DNA of 64,000 bases from NCBI RefSeq assembly GCF_901000735.1, contig NC_081542.1, forward strand, positions 32,073,871 to 32,137,870, given 5' to 3'. The notes beneath the pieces were generated by a model. That model saw only the letters and a list, made by a program, of their open reading frames with translations, had not been told where the DNA came from and made no database searches. Shown here in pieces: positions 1 to 9,985 of this stretch (position 1 is the stretch's first letter; each line of letters begins with the position of its first letter). Source of the stretch: Corylus avellana. Taxonomy: Eukaryota; Streptophyta; Magnoliopsida; Fagales; Betulaceae. The position numbers and the translations under genes are program-made.

Positions 1-330
1 CTACGTTCAGTTGTTGAAAGAACGTTCGGAATTCTAAAGAAACGTTTCAAAATCTTGAAGTGTATGTCTCCATTTTCCATGCGATATCAGCGATATTTTG
101 TGATCGAGTGTTGCACCGTGCACAACTTCATTCGAAAGGATTGCGGTCTCACGGATCCGTTATTTGTTAAAGCTTTAAAGAAGATATACGGGCAAGAATG
201 GATTGATGTGTCACCGGTGGCAACCATGCCACCTGTTCCATACGTCGCACGTGATGTACCACCGAACCGATCTCGCAAAAGTAAAGAATTCATGGTAATA
301 TATTGGGATGATGTGACAAGTCACATGTGA
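1..330 (+). CDS. PIF/Harbinger-type transposase (HARBI1/ALP1-like), C-terminal part
   Basis: The frame is open from base 1 to the TGA at 328-330 (109 codons) and has no start inside the window, so it is the 3' end of a gene lying to the left. It opens with a VVERTFGILKKRFKIL motif, which in DDE_Tnp_4 (PIF/Harbinger) nucleases carries the third acidic catalytic residue, the E of VERTFG. A CCTVHNFI motif follows, also typical of the family, and the protein ends on a short charged tail. Plant members are either transposases that cut and paste elements with TAA/TTA target duplications, or domesticated relatives such as ALP1/HARBI1-like. The visible part has no stop or frameshift. I cannot tell an active transposon from a domesticated gene without the N-terminal part and terminal repeats. 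Confidence 0.75.
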   Translation, partial: LRSVVERTFGILKKRFKILKCMSPFSMRYQRYFVIECCTVHNFIRKDCGLTDPLFVKALKKIYGQEWIDVSPVATMPPVPYVARDVPPNRSRKSKEFMVIYWDDVTSHM

Positions 331-1174
331 CAAACCGTAAATTCGGGATAATTTACGGCTCCTTTCATCTTCCCGTGTTTTGTTTAGTTTTTTGTGTATT
401 ATGGATATTGCAGACGAATCTATACAACACCTAGATAGGGGTTGACTATGTGTATGCAATGTCGTGCTTATCCTTTTGACTTGAAAATGTTCAAGTAATA
501 TTATAAAGTTCTATGTATGTACAAAAAAATTTGCGATATATTTTCAAGTGAAATACATCAAAGGCCTTAATCTATATGATTTTCAATTCACTCCAGGGGG
601 CTCAACCCACTTATTAGCCCGACTCGTATATATATATACATATACAAATTTCAATTATGTTTAAACAATATATCCATATAGTGTTAGCATTGATCTGAGA
701 GTTTTGAACGACATTTTGAGCGAGGTTGATTGACGATAAATTTTGATCCAGTGGATATCAAGAGTTTCCAATCAATTTTTTAATTTTTTTTCTATTCTAA
801 AAACAATTTCTTTTAGGTTATATATGTGAATGATGGTTGTGAAAAATAATCTACAGAAAATATTGTCTTTCTCTATTATTTTAGTATTGCTTTGGTTTTT
901 TTTTTAATAGTCACGAATATTTGCAATACTCATTTAAGTACTAATAATAAAAGAGAGGGTTGTACTAATTACATAAAAACTAAAAGGAACGGAAGAAGAT
1001 AAATTATGCTCATACTTGAATACAGCAGTTAAAATACATTAGCATTGAAGTCTATCACCAAACAAAGACCGCCTATAGTGAGTTAATGAAAATAGGCCGG
1101 TTTCGTAACACTATGTCATTACATATAGGATTGTCTTATAGATGCAATTAATTGTTGTTGGCCAAAACATTTTC
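331..1174. other. AT-rich intergenic stretch
   Basis: No convincing coding sequence or structured repeat is visible. It should hold the 3' UTR of the transposase gene on the left and the 3' UTR of the GRF gene on the right. A short TA microsatellite lies near 628-642. No terminal inverted repeat of the Harbinger element was recognised. Confidence 0.5.
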
Positions 1175-1573
1175 CTACAAGGGCAGCCTACGCCGAGCAA
1201 TATCCTGAGGTGTTCCAAAAATGAAATACATGAGCATTGAAGCTAGAGCCAAACATAGCCCGCATAGTGCAATAAGCAGAAAATGGAGTCGACTTTCAAC
1301 AGCTTCTCCATGGGGAAGTTGGTCCTCCAGCAACTTATTCTTCGTCTTCAGCTCAGATATCATCACCCGGGTACGATCATTGACAAGGTCATCAACCCAG
1401 TCAAAAAACTTGCAATGTGTTCCAGTTCCATCCTTAAATTTAGGGCACCCAAAGTATCGCCGACCTGGGTTATCTTTACTCGATGAGGTCCGAAGTGGAC
1501 GTGGCAATCCGCAGAAGTATACACGCGTCTTTTGTTGACAATAGCCAGAGGCAGTTGATGAACGGTCTGACAT
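1175..1573 (-). CDS. GRF-type zinc finger protein with C-terminal membrane segment
   Basis: 132 codons. Residues from about 20 to 60 match the plant GRF zinc finger: CGLP, a TSSSKDNPGRRYFGCPKFK segment, then HCKFFDWVDD, with Cys/His residues placed to hold one zinc. A charged stretch (about 65-90) could form a short coiled coil. A hydrophobic segment near the C-terminus (about 97-118, rich in L, A and C) looks like one transmembrane helix. In plants this arrangement is common in small proteins of unknown function; elsewhere GRF fingers bind single-stranded nucleic acid. The ATG at 1573 is immediately preceded by a TTGCAG acceptor, so this is probably the last, sole coding exon after a 5' UTR intron (see 2456-2650). 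An in-frame ATG six codons further up lies in the presumed intron and was not used. Confidence 0.7.
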   Translation of the reverse strand: MSDRSSTASGYCQQKTRVYFCGLPRPLRTSSSKDNPGRRYFGCPKFKDGTGTHCKFFDWVDDLVNDRTRVMISELKTKNKLLEDQLPHGEAVESRLHFLLIALCGLCLALASMLMYFIFGTPQDIARRRLPL

Positions 1574-2455
1574 CTGCAACCACAGAACCACAGGTATGAC
1601 AAAATGTATGGGTTTTCAATTAAATGTCATCTATTATGTATGGTTCAACTAAATGTTATCTATTAAAATTAGCTAGTGGGACTTTTATAGTTAATTTCGT
1701 ATTAACAACAAATGAAGAGTTTGTTTTATATTAAGTACGCTTCATCTGTAAGCTTGTAACTTTATGTTTGGCATGTTTTATTTGTTTTACCTTTTACTTC
1801 ACTGGGTGTTTGATGTTGTTTCTATTCTTCCATGGAAATAGAATAGATTTTTTAAGAGGCTCGATAATAGAAACATGCCAAAGCAAGTAGACAGGACAGG
1901 AAATTGAAGCACAAGGTGAAAATAACGACTTGAAGCTTTAAAAGCATTCTTAACCAAGCAAGTGCGACTCCATAAACAATAAGAAAGAAAAAAAAAATGC
2001 AGAATTGGGGAAAAAATAAGAAGAGAAAACTTTTACTATGAAACAGAAATATAGAGACAAATTGACGACCCAATAAGCAAAATATCAAATAGCTCCGCTT
2101 GGTCTGTGAGAAAATCAGGAAAATTGTAAAAATGAAAATAAAATAATCCCAGTGTCTTCGTTATTTATACCAACAAACCAAAAGCCACATACAACAACGC
2201 CATAGTTCAAACAAACCGAGAGCTCAGGAAAAAAAAAATCTGGAATTCATGATTTTCTTCAATTTTCTCAGTAACCAAGCAGATGTGATATGCCAAAAGA
2301 CAATTATATTACAAAACAACCCATCAAACAAACACAGTAATCCCATCAAATCAAACCCATGACATATATAAATACATAAAAATAAAAATAAAAACTATAT
2401 ATTATTATGTAAGAAAAGAAATGAAGAGGGGGGAGTAAACGTACAGAAAATTACC

Positions 2456-2650
2456 TGAGTTGGGGCTCTAGTGAGTGGAGCCGTGGTGGATGGGCCTTCG
2501 CCGTCGCTGGGTCACAGACCAAGAAGCAGCTAGAGCGGACAAACTTCACTGAAGAAGAAAGACGGAGTGGACTATGGAGAGAAATGGGTGCTGGTTTTCT
2601 GAAAGAAAGAAGAAAGACGGCAACCCTCTCTGAATAATGAAGTAAAAAAA
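2456..2650 (-). other. Putative 5' UTR exon of the GRF zinc finger gene
   Basis: On the minus strand a pyrimidine/GA-rich leader ends in CCCAACTCAG followed by GTAATTTT, a good donor. The next acceptor in the same direction is the TTGCAG directly before the GRF start codon at 1573, giving an intron of about 880 bp. The upstream limit near 2650 is a guess. Transcript data would be needed to confirm it. Confidence 0.3.
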
Positions 2651-2852
2651 AGTGGGAAGAAATATCACTTTGAATGGGTTTGCTGCAGGGGCATTTTTGG
2701 AACACCAAATGCAGGCTGAAAATGGGCTGTTTTCTGAAGCAAAAGCACTGTTCAATGTCTTTCATGCTGCAGCTTTTGGCAGACCCATTCAAAGTTACTA
2801 AACAGGGCACAGCCAATGCACATGCCCCAAAACCCGTTGTCAAACACAGCCT

Positions 2853-3669
2853 AGAATACACACTCACATGCACTCAGTGTTTCCCTCATAGCAACTCCCT
2901 CACAAGACTCACTCTCAATGAAGCTTTCAACTCTCCCACAATGAAAGTTCTAGCAACCCATTTATAGCCATCGGGAGGGAGAGCTTTGCTGCAATGGGCT
3001 GCCACCTGGCTCCAGCCCACTGCCTGGTGTAGCATGGTTTAAACCCAGCAAGCAATCTTCCACTGGACCATGCTTCTTGGTCCATTTGAAATCAACCAAT
3101 GCCCTTGTGGCAGCCCTTGCTTAACTTCCTACCACAAGGCAACCCTTGCAAGCATCCAACTGTCCCATTGAGGCCCAACCATCTTCCTCCCACTTGTCCA
3201 AGTCTTGCCGGCTTGGCAGAGCACCATTCCGCCCACTATAGCGAGCAATCATCAGCTAGGAAGCTTGGCCAACGCCCCACACAAGCCACTACCACTCTCA
3301 AGGTCCTTCTGTCTTCCCAACTCCACAGCAAGGCAATCATAAAACCCTGGCACAGTAGGTCTTCTTGAACAAGGCAAGGGCACCACATGGTTGATGCAGC
3401 AAGCCACACTATGTCCATCCAAAAACAAGCTTTCAATAGGATCTTCAAGGGGCTAGGTCATGCCCAAGCCCATACAACAACCATGCTACCAAAGCCAAGC
3501 ACTTTGATAGTGCATGGGCCAATGTCCAACCAAACAACCAGCAAGGCTGGAACAAGTCCATCCTTCATCTTAGCTCAAAGCATGCCTCCCTCATGCCAGG
3601 CATGATGGTCAGCAAGGATGTTTGGTAAACCCATGCAGCCACCATGACAGCCATGTTACTGCTGTGACA
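2853..3669 (-). repeat. Truncated 3' LTR of the chromovirus
   Basis: It aligns with 8507-9326 and has the same outer end (GCTGTGACA at 3661-3669). Similarity stops abruptly at about 2853, so some 265 bp corresponding to 8241-8506 are missing. Left of the break a short inverted repeat is visible (ACTTTGAATGGG at 2667-2678 with its complement at 2784-2795), suggesting that another element occupies 2660-2852. Confidence 0.8.
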
Positions 3670-3720
3670 AACCACCCCTACCAGATGAAGTCGACACCCT
3701 CGTCGACTGGGTGGCTAATA

Positions 3721-4011
3721 CTATAGGACCTTGTCCTCAAACTGCCATAGGGTAGTGTCCCTCTCCCAAGTCGCTTCTGAGATGGGTGAGCCTCGCCACT
3801 GAACCAAATAATATATTCTCCAATTCTTCTTGTGTTGGCCTTCCCTCTTGTGGTCCAAAATTTTCTCTACTTTCTGCTTAAATTCCTTCTGAACATTAGA
3901 TGGTACCCTCTTTGGTTTGCCACGGCTTGGCTCCTCAACATCTTCATGGTATGGCTTGAGGAGACTCACATGGAAGGTGGTATGTACCTTCAATCCTTCG
4001 GGCAGCTTCAA
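3721..4011 (-). pseudogene. Chromodomain at the integrase C-terminus
   Basis: Residues follow the pattern HVSLLKPY, then VEKILDHKREGQHKKNWRIY and YLVQWRGSPISEATWE, a chromodomain. In chromoviruses this module directs integration towards particular chromatin. A purine-rich tract (GGTAGGGGTGGTT on the minus strand, 3682-3670) lies directly before the 3' LTR and is the likely plus-strand primer. Confidence 0.8.
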
Positions 4012-4032
4012 TCGATAGGCAACATTGCCTAT

Positions 4033-5212
4033 TCACTTCACTACTTCAAAGGGACCATCATACTTGGGCATCAACCCCTTGTGGATCACTCCCCTTTGAA
4101 ATTTTCTTAAAATTTTGTGGGGTAACTTCAGCATTACCTTATCTCCAACAGAAAACTCCAAGGATCGTTGTTTCTCATCGGCAAACTTCTTCATATGTTT
4201 CTGAGCTTTGGCCAAACTGTCCTTGGCCTGTTGCAGCAACTCCTGCCTTTCTCTAACAAATTTGAAGGCAGCAGAGCATCTTTCTCTAGTTTTTTGTGCT
4301 GCAACTTCATGAGGGGCCAAGGGTTGATGGTCAAAAACAAGCTCAAATGGACTCATCCCAGTTGCAGAGGACTTGTGCAAGTTGTTTGCAAATTGGGCAA
4401 CTTCCAACAACTCTAGCCAATTCTTCTGGTTTGTTGAAGCATAATGCCTCAAATAGTCTTCAAGTAAAGCATTAACCCTCTGTCTGCCCATCTGTTTGAG
4501 GGTGATAGCTAGTAGAGAACTTCAATTATGACCCCATCATGTTGAACAAGGTAGTCCAAAACCGCCCAATGAACCTGGGATCTCTATCACTCACAATGTC
4601 TTCAGGCAACTCAAAGATCTTGACTACATGGGCAAAAAACAACTTAGCAACCAATTCAGCAGGGCAACTTACTAGCACTGCAATAAAGACTGCATATTTC
4701 AAAAATTTGTCCACAACCACCATCACAGCATTCATCCCTTCCATAGTAGGGAAACCCCCAAGAAAATCCATGGAAACTGAGGCCTAAGGTCTGTCTGGAA
4801 CAGGAAGTGGTTGCAACAAACCAGCTTCCTTCCTTTGCCCCCCCTTGTCTTGTTGGCACACCAAACAAGTCCTCACATATAACTCCACTTCAACCCTCAG
4901 TCGAGGCCAGTAGTAAGATCTAGATAGAAGAGTAAGCATCCTTTCCCTCCCAAGATGCTCTGCCCACTTGGAGTCATGAGACTCCTTCAACACTTCACGT
5001 CGTATTACACTAACAGGAACGTATAATCGATGGCCTTTAGCATACAACAAGCCATCTTCCAGCCAATTCTGACAAACAATACCTTCCTTGACTGATTTTG
5101 CTAGTTTCACATAAGCAACATCAGTTTTTGCCACCTCTTTGATTCTGCCCAAGAAGTTGGACTCAATTCTAGACAGAGCAGCAACTATCTCATCAGCATG
5201 CTTGCGACTCAA
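4033..5212 (-). pseudogene. Chromovirus integrase (broken)
   Basis: 5212-4784 carries the zinc-binding HHCC region (SHDSKWAEHLGRERM...CLVCQQDKGG) and 4771-4526 the catalytic core with the MDFLGGFP and SDRDPRF motifs. 4491-4033 holds the rest of the core (ALLEDYLRHY, WLELLEVAQFANN, SATGMSPFELVF) and the following GPY/F-type region (KYDGPFEVVK). In-frame stops separate the three blocks. Integrase would insert the DNA copy into the chromosome. Confidence 0.8.
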
Positions 5213-5385
5213 TGCATCAGCAACTTGGTTGTGTTTGCTAAGTTTGTGTACCCGTACAAAGTCGTACTCATGTAAAAAATCTGCCCTCGAGCCTATTTTG
5301 GTGAAAATTTCTTCTGAGTTTGAAAGAAAGTGTTGGCAACATTGTCTGTGCGAACCACAAACTTAGTCCTCAACAAGTATACTCT

Positions 5386-6599
5386 TCATCCTAGCAAACA
5401 ATGAACAACAACCAACATTTCTTTCTCATGACCAGAATATCTATGTTCTGCCTCTTTCAACTTTCTGCTCTCATAGGCAACTGGATGCCTTTCTTGCACC
5501 AACACACCCCCAATGACCCTGTTTGAGGCATCAGTGTGTTCTTCAAATGGTAGTTCGAAGTTAGGCAGGTACAGGACAGGTTCACTTGCAACAGCAGCTT
5601 TCAACTTGTCAAAGGCAACTTGGCACTAATCCGTCCAAAGCCACTTCCCATCTTTTTCAGTAGGTCAGTGAGGGGAGCTGCCTTCTTAGAGTAGGCAGCA
5701 ATAAATTTTCTGTAATAGTTGGCCAGCCCAAGAAACGAGCGCAATCCTGACACTTTCTTGGGTGGTGACCAATCTTGGATGGCCTTCACCTTGCCTTCGT
5801 CCATCAATATCTTCCCTGCACTGATTTTGTGGCCTAAAAACAGAATCTCCCTGGGAGAAAAATGTCACTTCTCTTTTTTTACATAAAGAGAGTTCTCCCT
5901 CAACTAAGTTAGAACCAACCTTAGATGGCTTAAATGATCAACAAAAGACTCACTATATACCACAATGTCATCTAGATAAACAACAACAAATTTATCTATG
6001 TAATCATAAAAGACATCATTCATAAGGTTGCAAAAGGTAGCAGGGGCATTGGTGAGGCCAAAGGGCATCACCAGAAATTCGAAAAAACCATACCGAGTTA
6101 CACAGGTTGTCTTGGGCTCATCCCCCTCTGCAATTCACACTTGCCAATAACTAGAGCGTAAGTCCAGCTTGGTGTAGTAGGATGCTCTGCTCAATCAATC
6201 GAAGAGGTCTTGGATCAGGGGCACATGGTACTTATTCTTCACTATAACCTTGTTCAAAGCCCTATAATCCACACACATTAGAAGCGATCCATCCTTCTTC
6301 TTCTGGAAGAGCACTAGAGCACCATAAGGAGCTTTGAAAGGTTGGATGAAACCTGTTTCTAGCAATTCAGTAAGCTGCCTCTGCAATTCTGACAACTCTT
6401 TTGGTGACATTTTGTATGGTGCACGCGCAGGTGGTGTTGAACCCAGCAACAGCTCAATTATGTGGTCAACATTGCGTCTAGGAGGAAGAGTTCTAGGCAA
6501 CTCAAGAGGCATAACAACCTCAAACTCTTCCAATAAACTCAGCACCTGTTCTGGAGCATCTATACTTGTCTCCTCCTTGATTTCTCTCAAAGCAGCCAA
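5386..6599 (-). pseudogene. Chromovirus reverse transcriptase and RNase H (broken)
   Basis: From 6599 leftwards the frame holds the start of the RT domain ([18 protein letters not shown] linker, then [11 protein letters not shown] near 6290). RT continues in interrupted frames through the catalytic region around 6000-5900. The thumb is clear at 5807-5600 ([12 protein letters not shown]), and the RNase H start follows at 5604-5386 (LPFEEHTDASNRVIGGVL, YSGHEKEML). Stops and frameshifts lie between the pieces. The order RT, RNase H, integrase is that of Ty3/gypsy. Confidence 0.8.
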
Positions 6600-6671
6600 G
6601 TAAGTAACATCCTATTTTCTTAGGCCATGTTTGAGTTGCATGGCTGAGAGGACACCATCCTTTCTACTGTC

Positions 6672-7106
6672 TTAAAGAGGCGGTGCCCCCTTGATGGCCT
6701 TCACAAAATAGGGATGTGCCTTGTCCATGATCAACATTTCCCCCAAGAAGGGTATGGGTATTGCTTTAGCTAACACAAAGAAATCATTTCCAAGAATGAC
6801 ATCAAAATCATCTAAGGGAACCACAAGAAAGTTTACCTTCCCTGTCCACTCTCCTACTTTCAAGGAGACTGCATGAGCAATACCCACCACAGGTTGGGCT
6901 TCTGAGTTCACTGCCTTCAACTTACTCGGGCACTTGCTCAGCTTCAACCCCAACTCTGTTATCATGCGAGCTGCCACAAAGTTGTGCGTAGCTCCTGTGT
7001 CTAGCATGGCCGTGGTCTTTGAAGAGTTGGCCTCCACAGGAACATACATCAGCTCAGTAGATGGCTCTGCCTTTAGGGCATTCAACTGCATCTGGAGAGG
7101 GTTCAC
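6672..7106 (-). pseudogene. Chromovirus aspartic protease
   Basis: The 144-codon open frame contains the catalytic LDTGATHNF motif near residue 36 and a VILGNDFF motif near residue 105, the two signature blocks of retropepsin-like proteases. In the intact element it would be part of a gag-pol polyprotein and process it. This segment is itself open but is cut off from gag and from the reverse transcriptase by stop codons. Confidence 0.8.
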
Positions 7107-7139
7107 ACGAGCCTGAGCTTCTCCACCCCCGGCTTCTCA

Positions 7140-8214
7140 ATCTTCCTCTGTGACCAGTGCATTCAGTTTCTCCTTCTTTGGGCACTCCCTTGCCCTATGG
7201 GGACCATTACATATGAAGCAACCGTGATTGTTTTTGTTGGGCTGCTATTTGTCAACAACCTTGCCCTTGCCCTTATCAGCTTTCCCTCTAAACTTAGGCT
7301 TCTTGTTGCCCACCTTTTTTCTTACCCTTGTCTTTCAACTTGGATTTAGGTTTCTCCCCATCTTCTTTGCTCTGTCGAAAATCAACTAGCCCATTAACAG
7401 CAGCCTTGGCAGAAGAGAGATCACGAACCCCTGCCTTCGTAGCTCAAGTTGAGCCCACACTTGTAATCTTGATGTGAAATTGTACAATTTGTCGGCCTCT
7501 GACATGTCTTTGATATCTAGCATCAAAGAACTAAATTGCTTCACATACTCCCTTACTAAGGTGGTATGCTTCAATTTCTTGAGTGAGTCCCTTGCAACCC
7601 ATGCGATGTTGCAAAGAATGAATTGATCTTTCAACTCCTTTCGAAGTGCTTCCCATGTTGTGATCTTTGGCCTACCAGAATCATCATTCTCCCTGGTACG
7701 CCACCATAACTTTGCATCGCCATCCAGATACATGATAGTACTGGTGACTCGTTCTGTTTCTAGAACACAAGCAGCTCGAAAATACTGCTCCATATCCCAT
7801 AAGAAGTTTTCCAACTCCTTAGCACTTCTAGCACCCACAAATGGCTTAGGTTTTGGCACTTTCAGCTTGGTCATGACCTCCACACCAGTAGGTAGTCCAT
7901 GGATAGATCTTTTTATAATGGCCAGTTTGGGCTGAAAACCCTTTGATATCATCCTGAATGGATTCGATCTCTTCTCCCATACCTTCCAAACGGTAAGCTG
8001 CAAGGGCAGCCTGCTCTTCAGCTCTATCTTCTAACCGTTGCAAAGTCTCTGCAGTATGGGCATCAATGGACAACTACAAGTCTGAAATGGCCTTCTGAAC
8101 AGCAGCCAACTACTCAACAATAGTAGTGGAGGAGGACTCCTCCGCAAGAACACCAAGCAAAGCTTCAAGTCTGGCTACTCTTTCCTGTAAGTCTTGTGTA
8201 GAGCCACCTGCCAT
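7140..8214 (-). pseudogene. Chromovirus gag (broken)
   Basis: The reading starts at the ATG at 8214, ten bases past the primer site. The N-terminal part predicts a glutamate-rich coiled coil, then shifts frame near 7930 into the retrotransposon gag core (about 7850-7390), which has the characteristic FLWDMEQYF and LYLDGDAKLWWRT-type segments. A CCHC zinc knuckle followed by ARECPKKEK can be read near 7220-7150. Two nonsense codons sit in the coiled-coil part, in VE*LAAV and DL*LSID contexts where glutamine is expected, that is CAG to TAG changes. Gag normally packages the RNA into particles; this copy cannot make a full protein. Confidence 0.8.
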
Positions 8215-8226
8215 GACCCCAACTAA

Positions 8227-8238
8227 GCTCTGATACCA
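8227..8238 (-). promoter_or_regulatory. Primer binding site, initiator Met-tRNA
   Basis: TGGTATCAGAGC on the minus strand, two bases inside the 5' LTR, is complementary to the 3' end of plant initiator methionine tRNA. It is the usual primer site of plant LTR retrotransposons and fixes the element's orientation. Confidence 0.85.
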
Positions 8239-8240
8239 GT

Positions 8241-9326
8241 TGTCATAGGGAAAATTTTTCACACCAAATAAGCCACGTGATGGCCCTTAGCAAAGCACCA
8301 AGCAGTGCCAAGGTAGCCAACACACCAATAGAGGTTAGGGAAAGGTATCACAGCACACACAGATTTTATGGAAGCAACACCTCCCAACTTTTACACTCAA
8401 CCAAACCAAATGTACAAAGAAAATGGCTAGGGCCCTTACACATTGGAACCCTTAGCCTAAATACAAGCAATTAGCCACCAAGGCTTACAATGCAGGAAAT
8501 CAAAATACACACTCACATGCACTCGATGTTTCCCTCACAGTAGCTCCTTCACAAGACTCACTTTGAATGAAGCTTTCAACTCCCCCACAATGAGAGTTCC
8601 AACAGCCCATTTATAGCCATAAGGAGGGAGAGCTTTGCTGCAGTGGGCTGCCACCTGGCTCTAGCCCACTGCCTGGTGCAGCATGGTTTAAACCCAGCAA
8701 GCAATCTTTCACCTAGACCATGCTTCTTGGTCCATTTGAAATCAGCCAACTCCCTTGTGGCAGCCCTTGCTTAACTTGCTGCCACAATGGGGCCCTTGCA
8801 GGCTCTCCTGCAAGCATCAAACTACCTCATTGAGGCCCAACCATCTTCCTGCCACTTGTCCAAGTCTTGCAGGCTTGGCAGAGCACCATTTCGCCCACTG
8901 TAGCAAGCAATCATCAACCAGGAAGCTTAGCCAGCATTCCACACAAGCCACTGCCACACTCAAGGTCCTTCTACCTTCCCAACTCCACTGCAAGACAATC
9001 ATAGAACCCTGGCACAGCAGGTCTTCTTGAACAAGGCAAGGGCACCCCATGGCTGGTGCAACAAGCCATACCATGTCCATCCAGCAATAAGCTTCCAACA
9101 GGATCTTCAAGGGGCTAGGCCATGCCCAAGCCATCAGCAACCATGCTAGGTCAAGAACTTTGACAATGCATAGGCCAATGTCCAACCAAACAACCAGCAA
9201 GGTTGGAACAAGTCCATCCTTCATCTTAGCCCAAAGCATGCCTCCCTCAAGCCAGGGCATGGTGGTCAGCAATGATGTTTGGTAAACCCATGCAGCCACT
9301 ATGACAACCATGTCACGGCTGTGACA
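8241..9326 (-). repeat. 5' LTR of the chromovirus
   Basis: 1086 bp, ending TG...CA in both directions: on the plus strand it starts TGTCATAGGG and ends GGCTGTGACA. The boundary next to the body is fixed by the primer binding site two bases away. A minus-strand TATAAAT at 8615-8609 marks the likely promoter, so the U3 region is about 700 bp and R-U5 about 350 bp. Confidence 0.85.
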
Positions 9327-9422
9327 GTAAGACTACAGCCTTACAGCTCTAAGTTGGGGTTTATTTATTTTGGTGAAACTACACTTGGGTGAGTAATGAG
9401 CTAGCACCACAACTTAATCACT

Positions 9423-9985
9423 TAAGGGGTAGTTATTGGCTTCGGTAGAGTCATTTTCAGTTCGGTTAACCGAAATTGTAGGTTAAACTATCTAATTAAC
9501 CGATTACATTTCGATAAGAATTTATTTCAAAAGTTTCGGTTAAACGGATATCTCGATTAAAATCGGTTAACCCTGAGCTTTTTTAATTGGGCCATTATTT
9601 TGGAGGCCCAAGTTGTGTTTTTTGAGCTAAAATAACTTATTGAACCAAACAAATTTTAAATGAGCCCATTAATTAACACAATAAGAGTCCACCATACATA
9701 TATCTACTAATAAATTGATCCTAGAATCCACCAACTAATATGTTTTACTAAAAAAAACTTAACTAATGCCCTCGTAATCATCATCCTACTAAAAAAATAT
9801 TTATTAACAATACTTATCGGTTAATTCGGTTAACCGGCAAAAAAATATTTATACCGATTAATCGAACCGAACCAATATTAGTATAAAAATCCTTAACCGA
9901 TTACTGACCGACTTCTGGTAGTAGGCGGTTAATGTCTGCTCGGTTGCAATTGGTAGGCGGTAAACAGTTAATATGCCCACCCCTA
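9423..9985. mobile_element. hAT-like non-autonomous element
   Basis: Ends read TAAGGGGTAGTTATTGGC and, from the other side, TAGGGGTGGGCATATTAAC. The body is full of CGGTTAACCG-type motifs, which is characteristic of plant hAT elements beginning TAGGGGTGGGC. The flanks AATCACTT and TCTCACTT match at six of eight bases, consistent with an eroded 8-bp duplication. There is no coding capacity. Confidence 0.5.

Larger units (their letters stand above)
2853..9326 (-). mobile_element. Ty3/gypsy chromovirus, decayed, 3' LTR truncated
   Basis: Reading leftwards from 9326 the order is 5' LTR (9326-8241), primer binding site, gag, aspartic protease, reverse transcriptase, RNase H, integrase, chromodomain and a truncated 3' LTR (3669-2853). 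Domain order and the chromodomain at the integrase C-terminus place it in the chromoviruses. All coding parts carry stops or frameshifts, so it is dead. The two LTRs differ at roughly nine positions in a hundred over the stretch I compared by eye, so the insertion is old. The 5 bp after the right end are GTAAG; the matching left duplication is lost because the left LTR is truncated. Confidence 0.9.

Noticed and set aside
2451..2873. 140-codon minus-strand frame
   Set aside because: Covers the putative 5' UTR exon and part of a repeat; no domain, Phe/Ser/Leu-rich shadow of a pyrimidine-rich leader.
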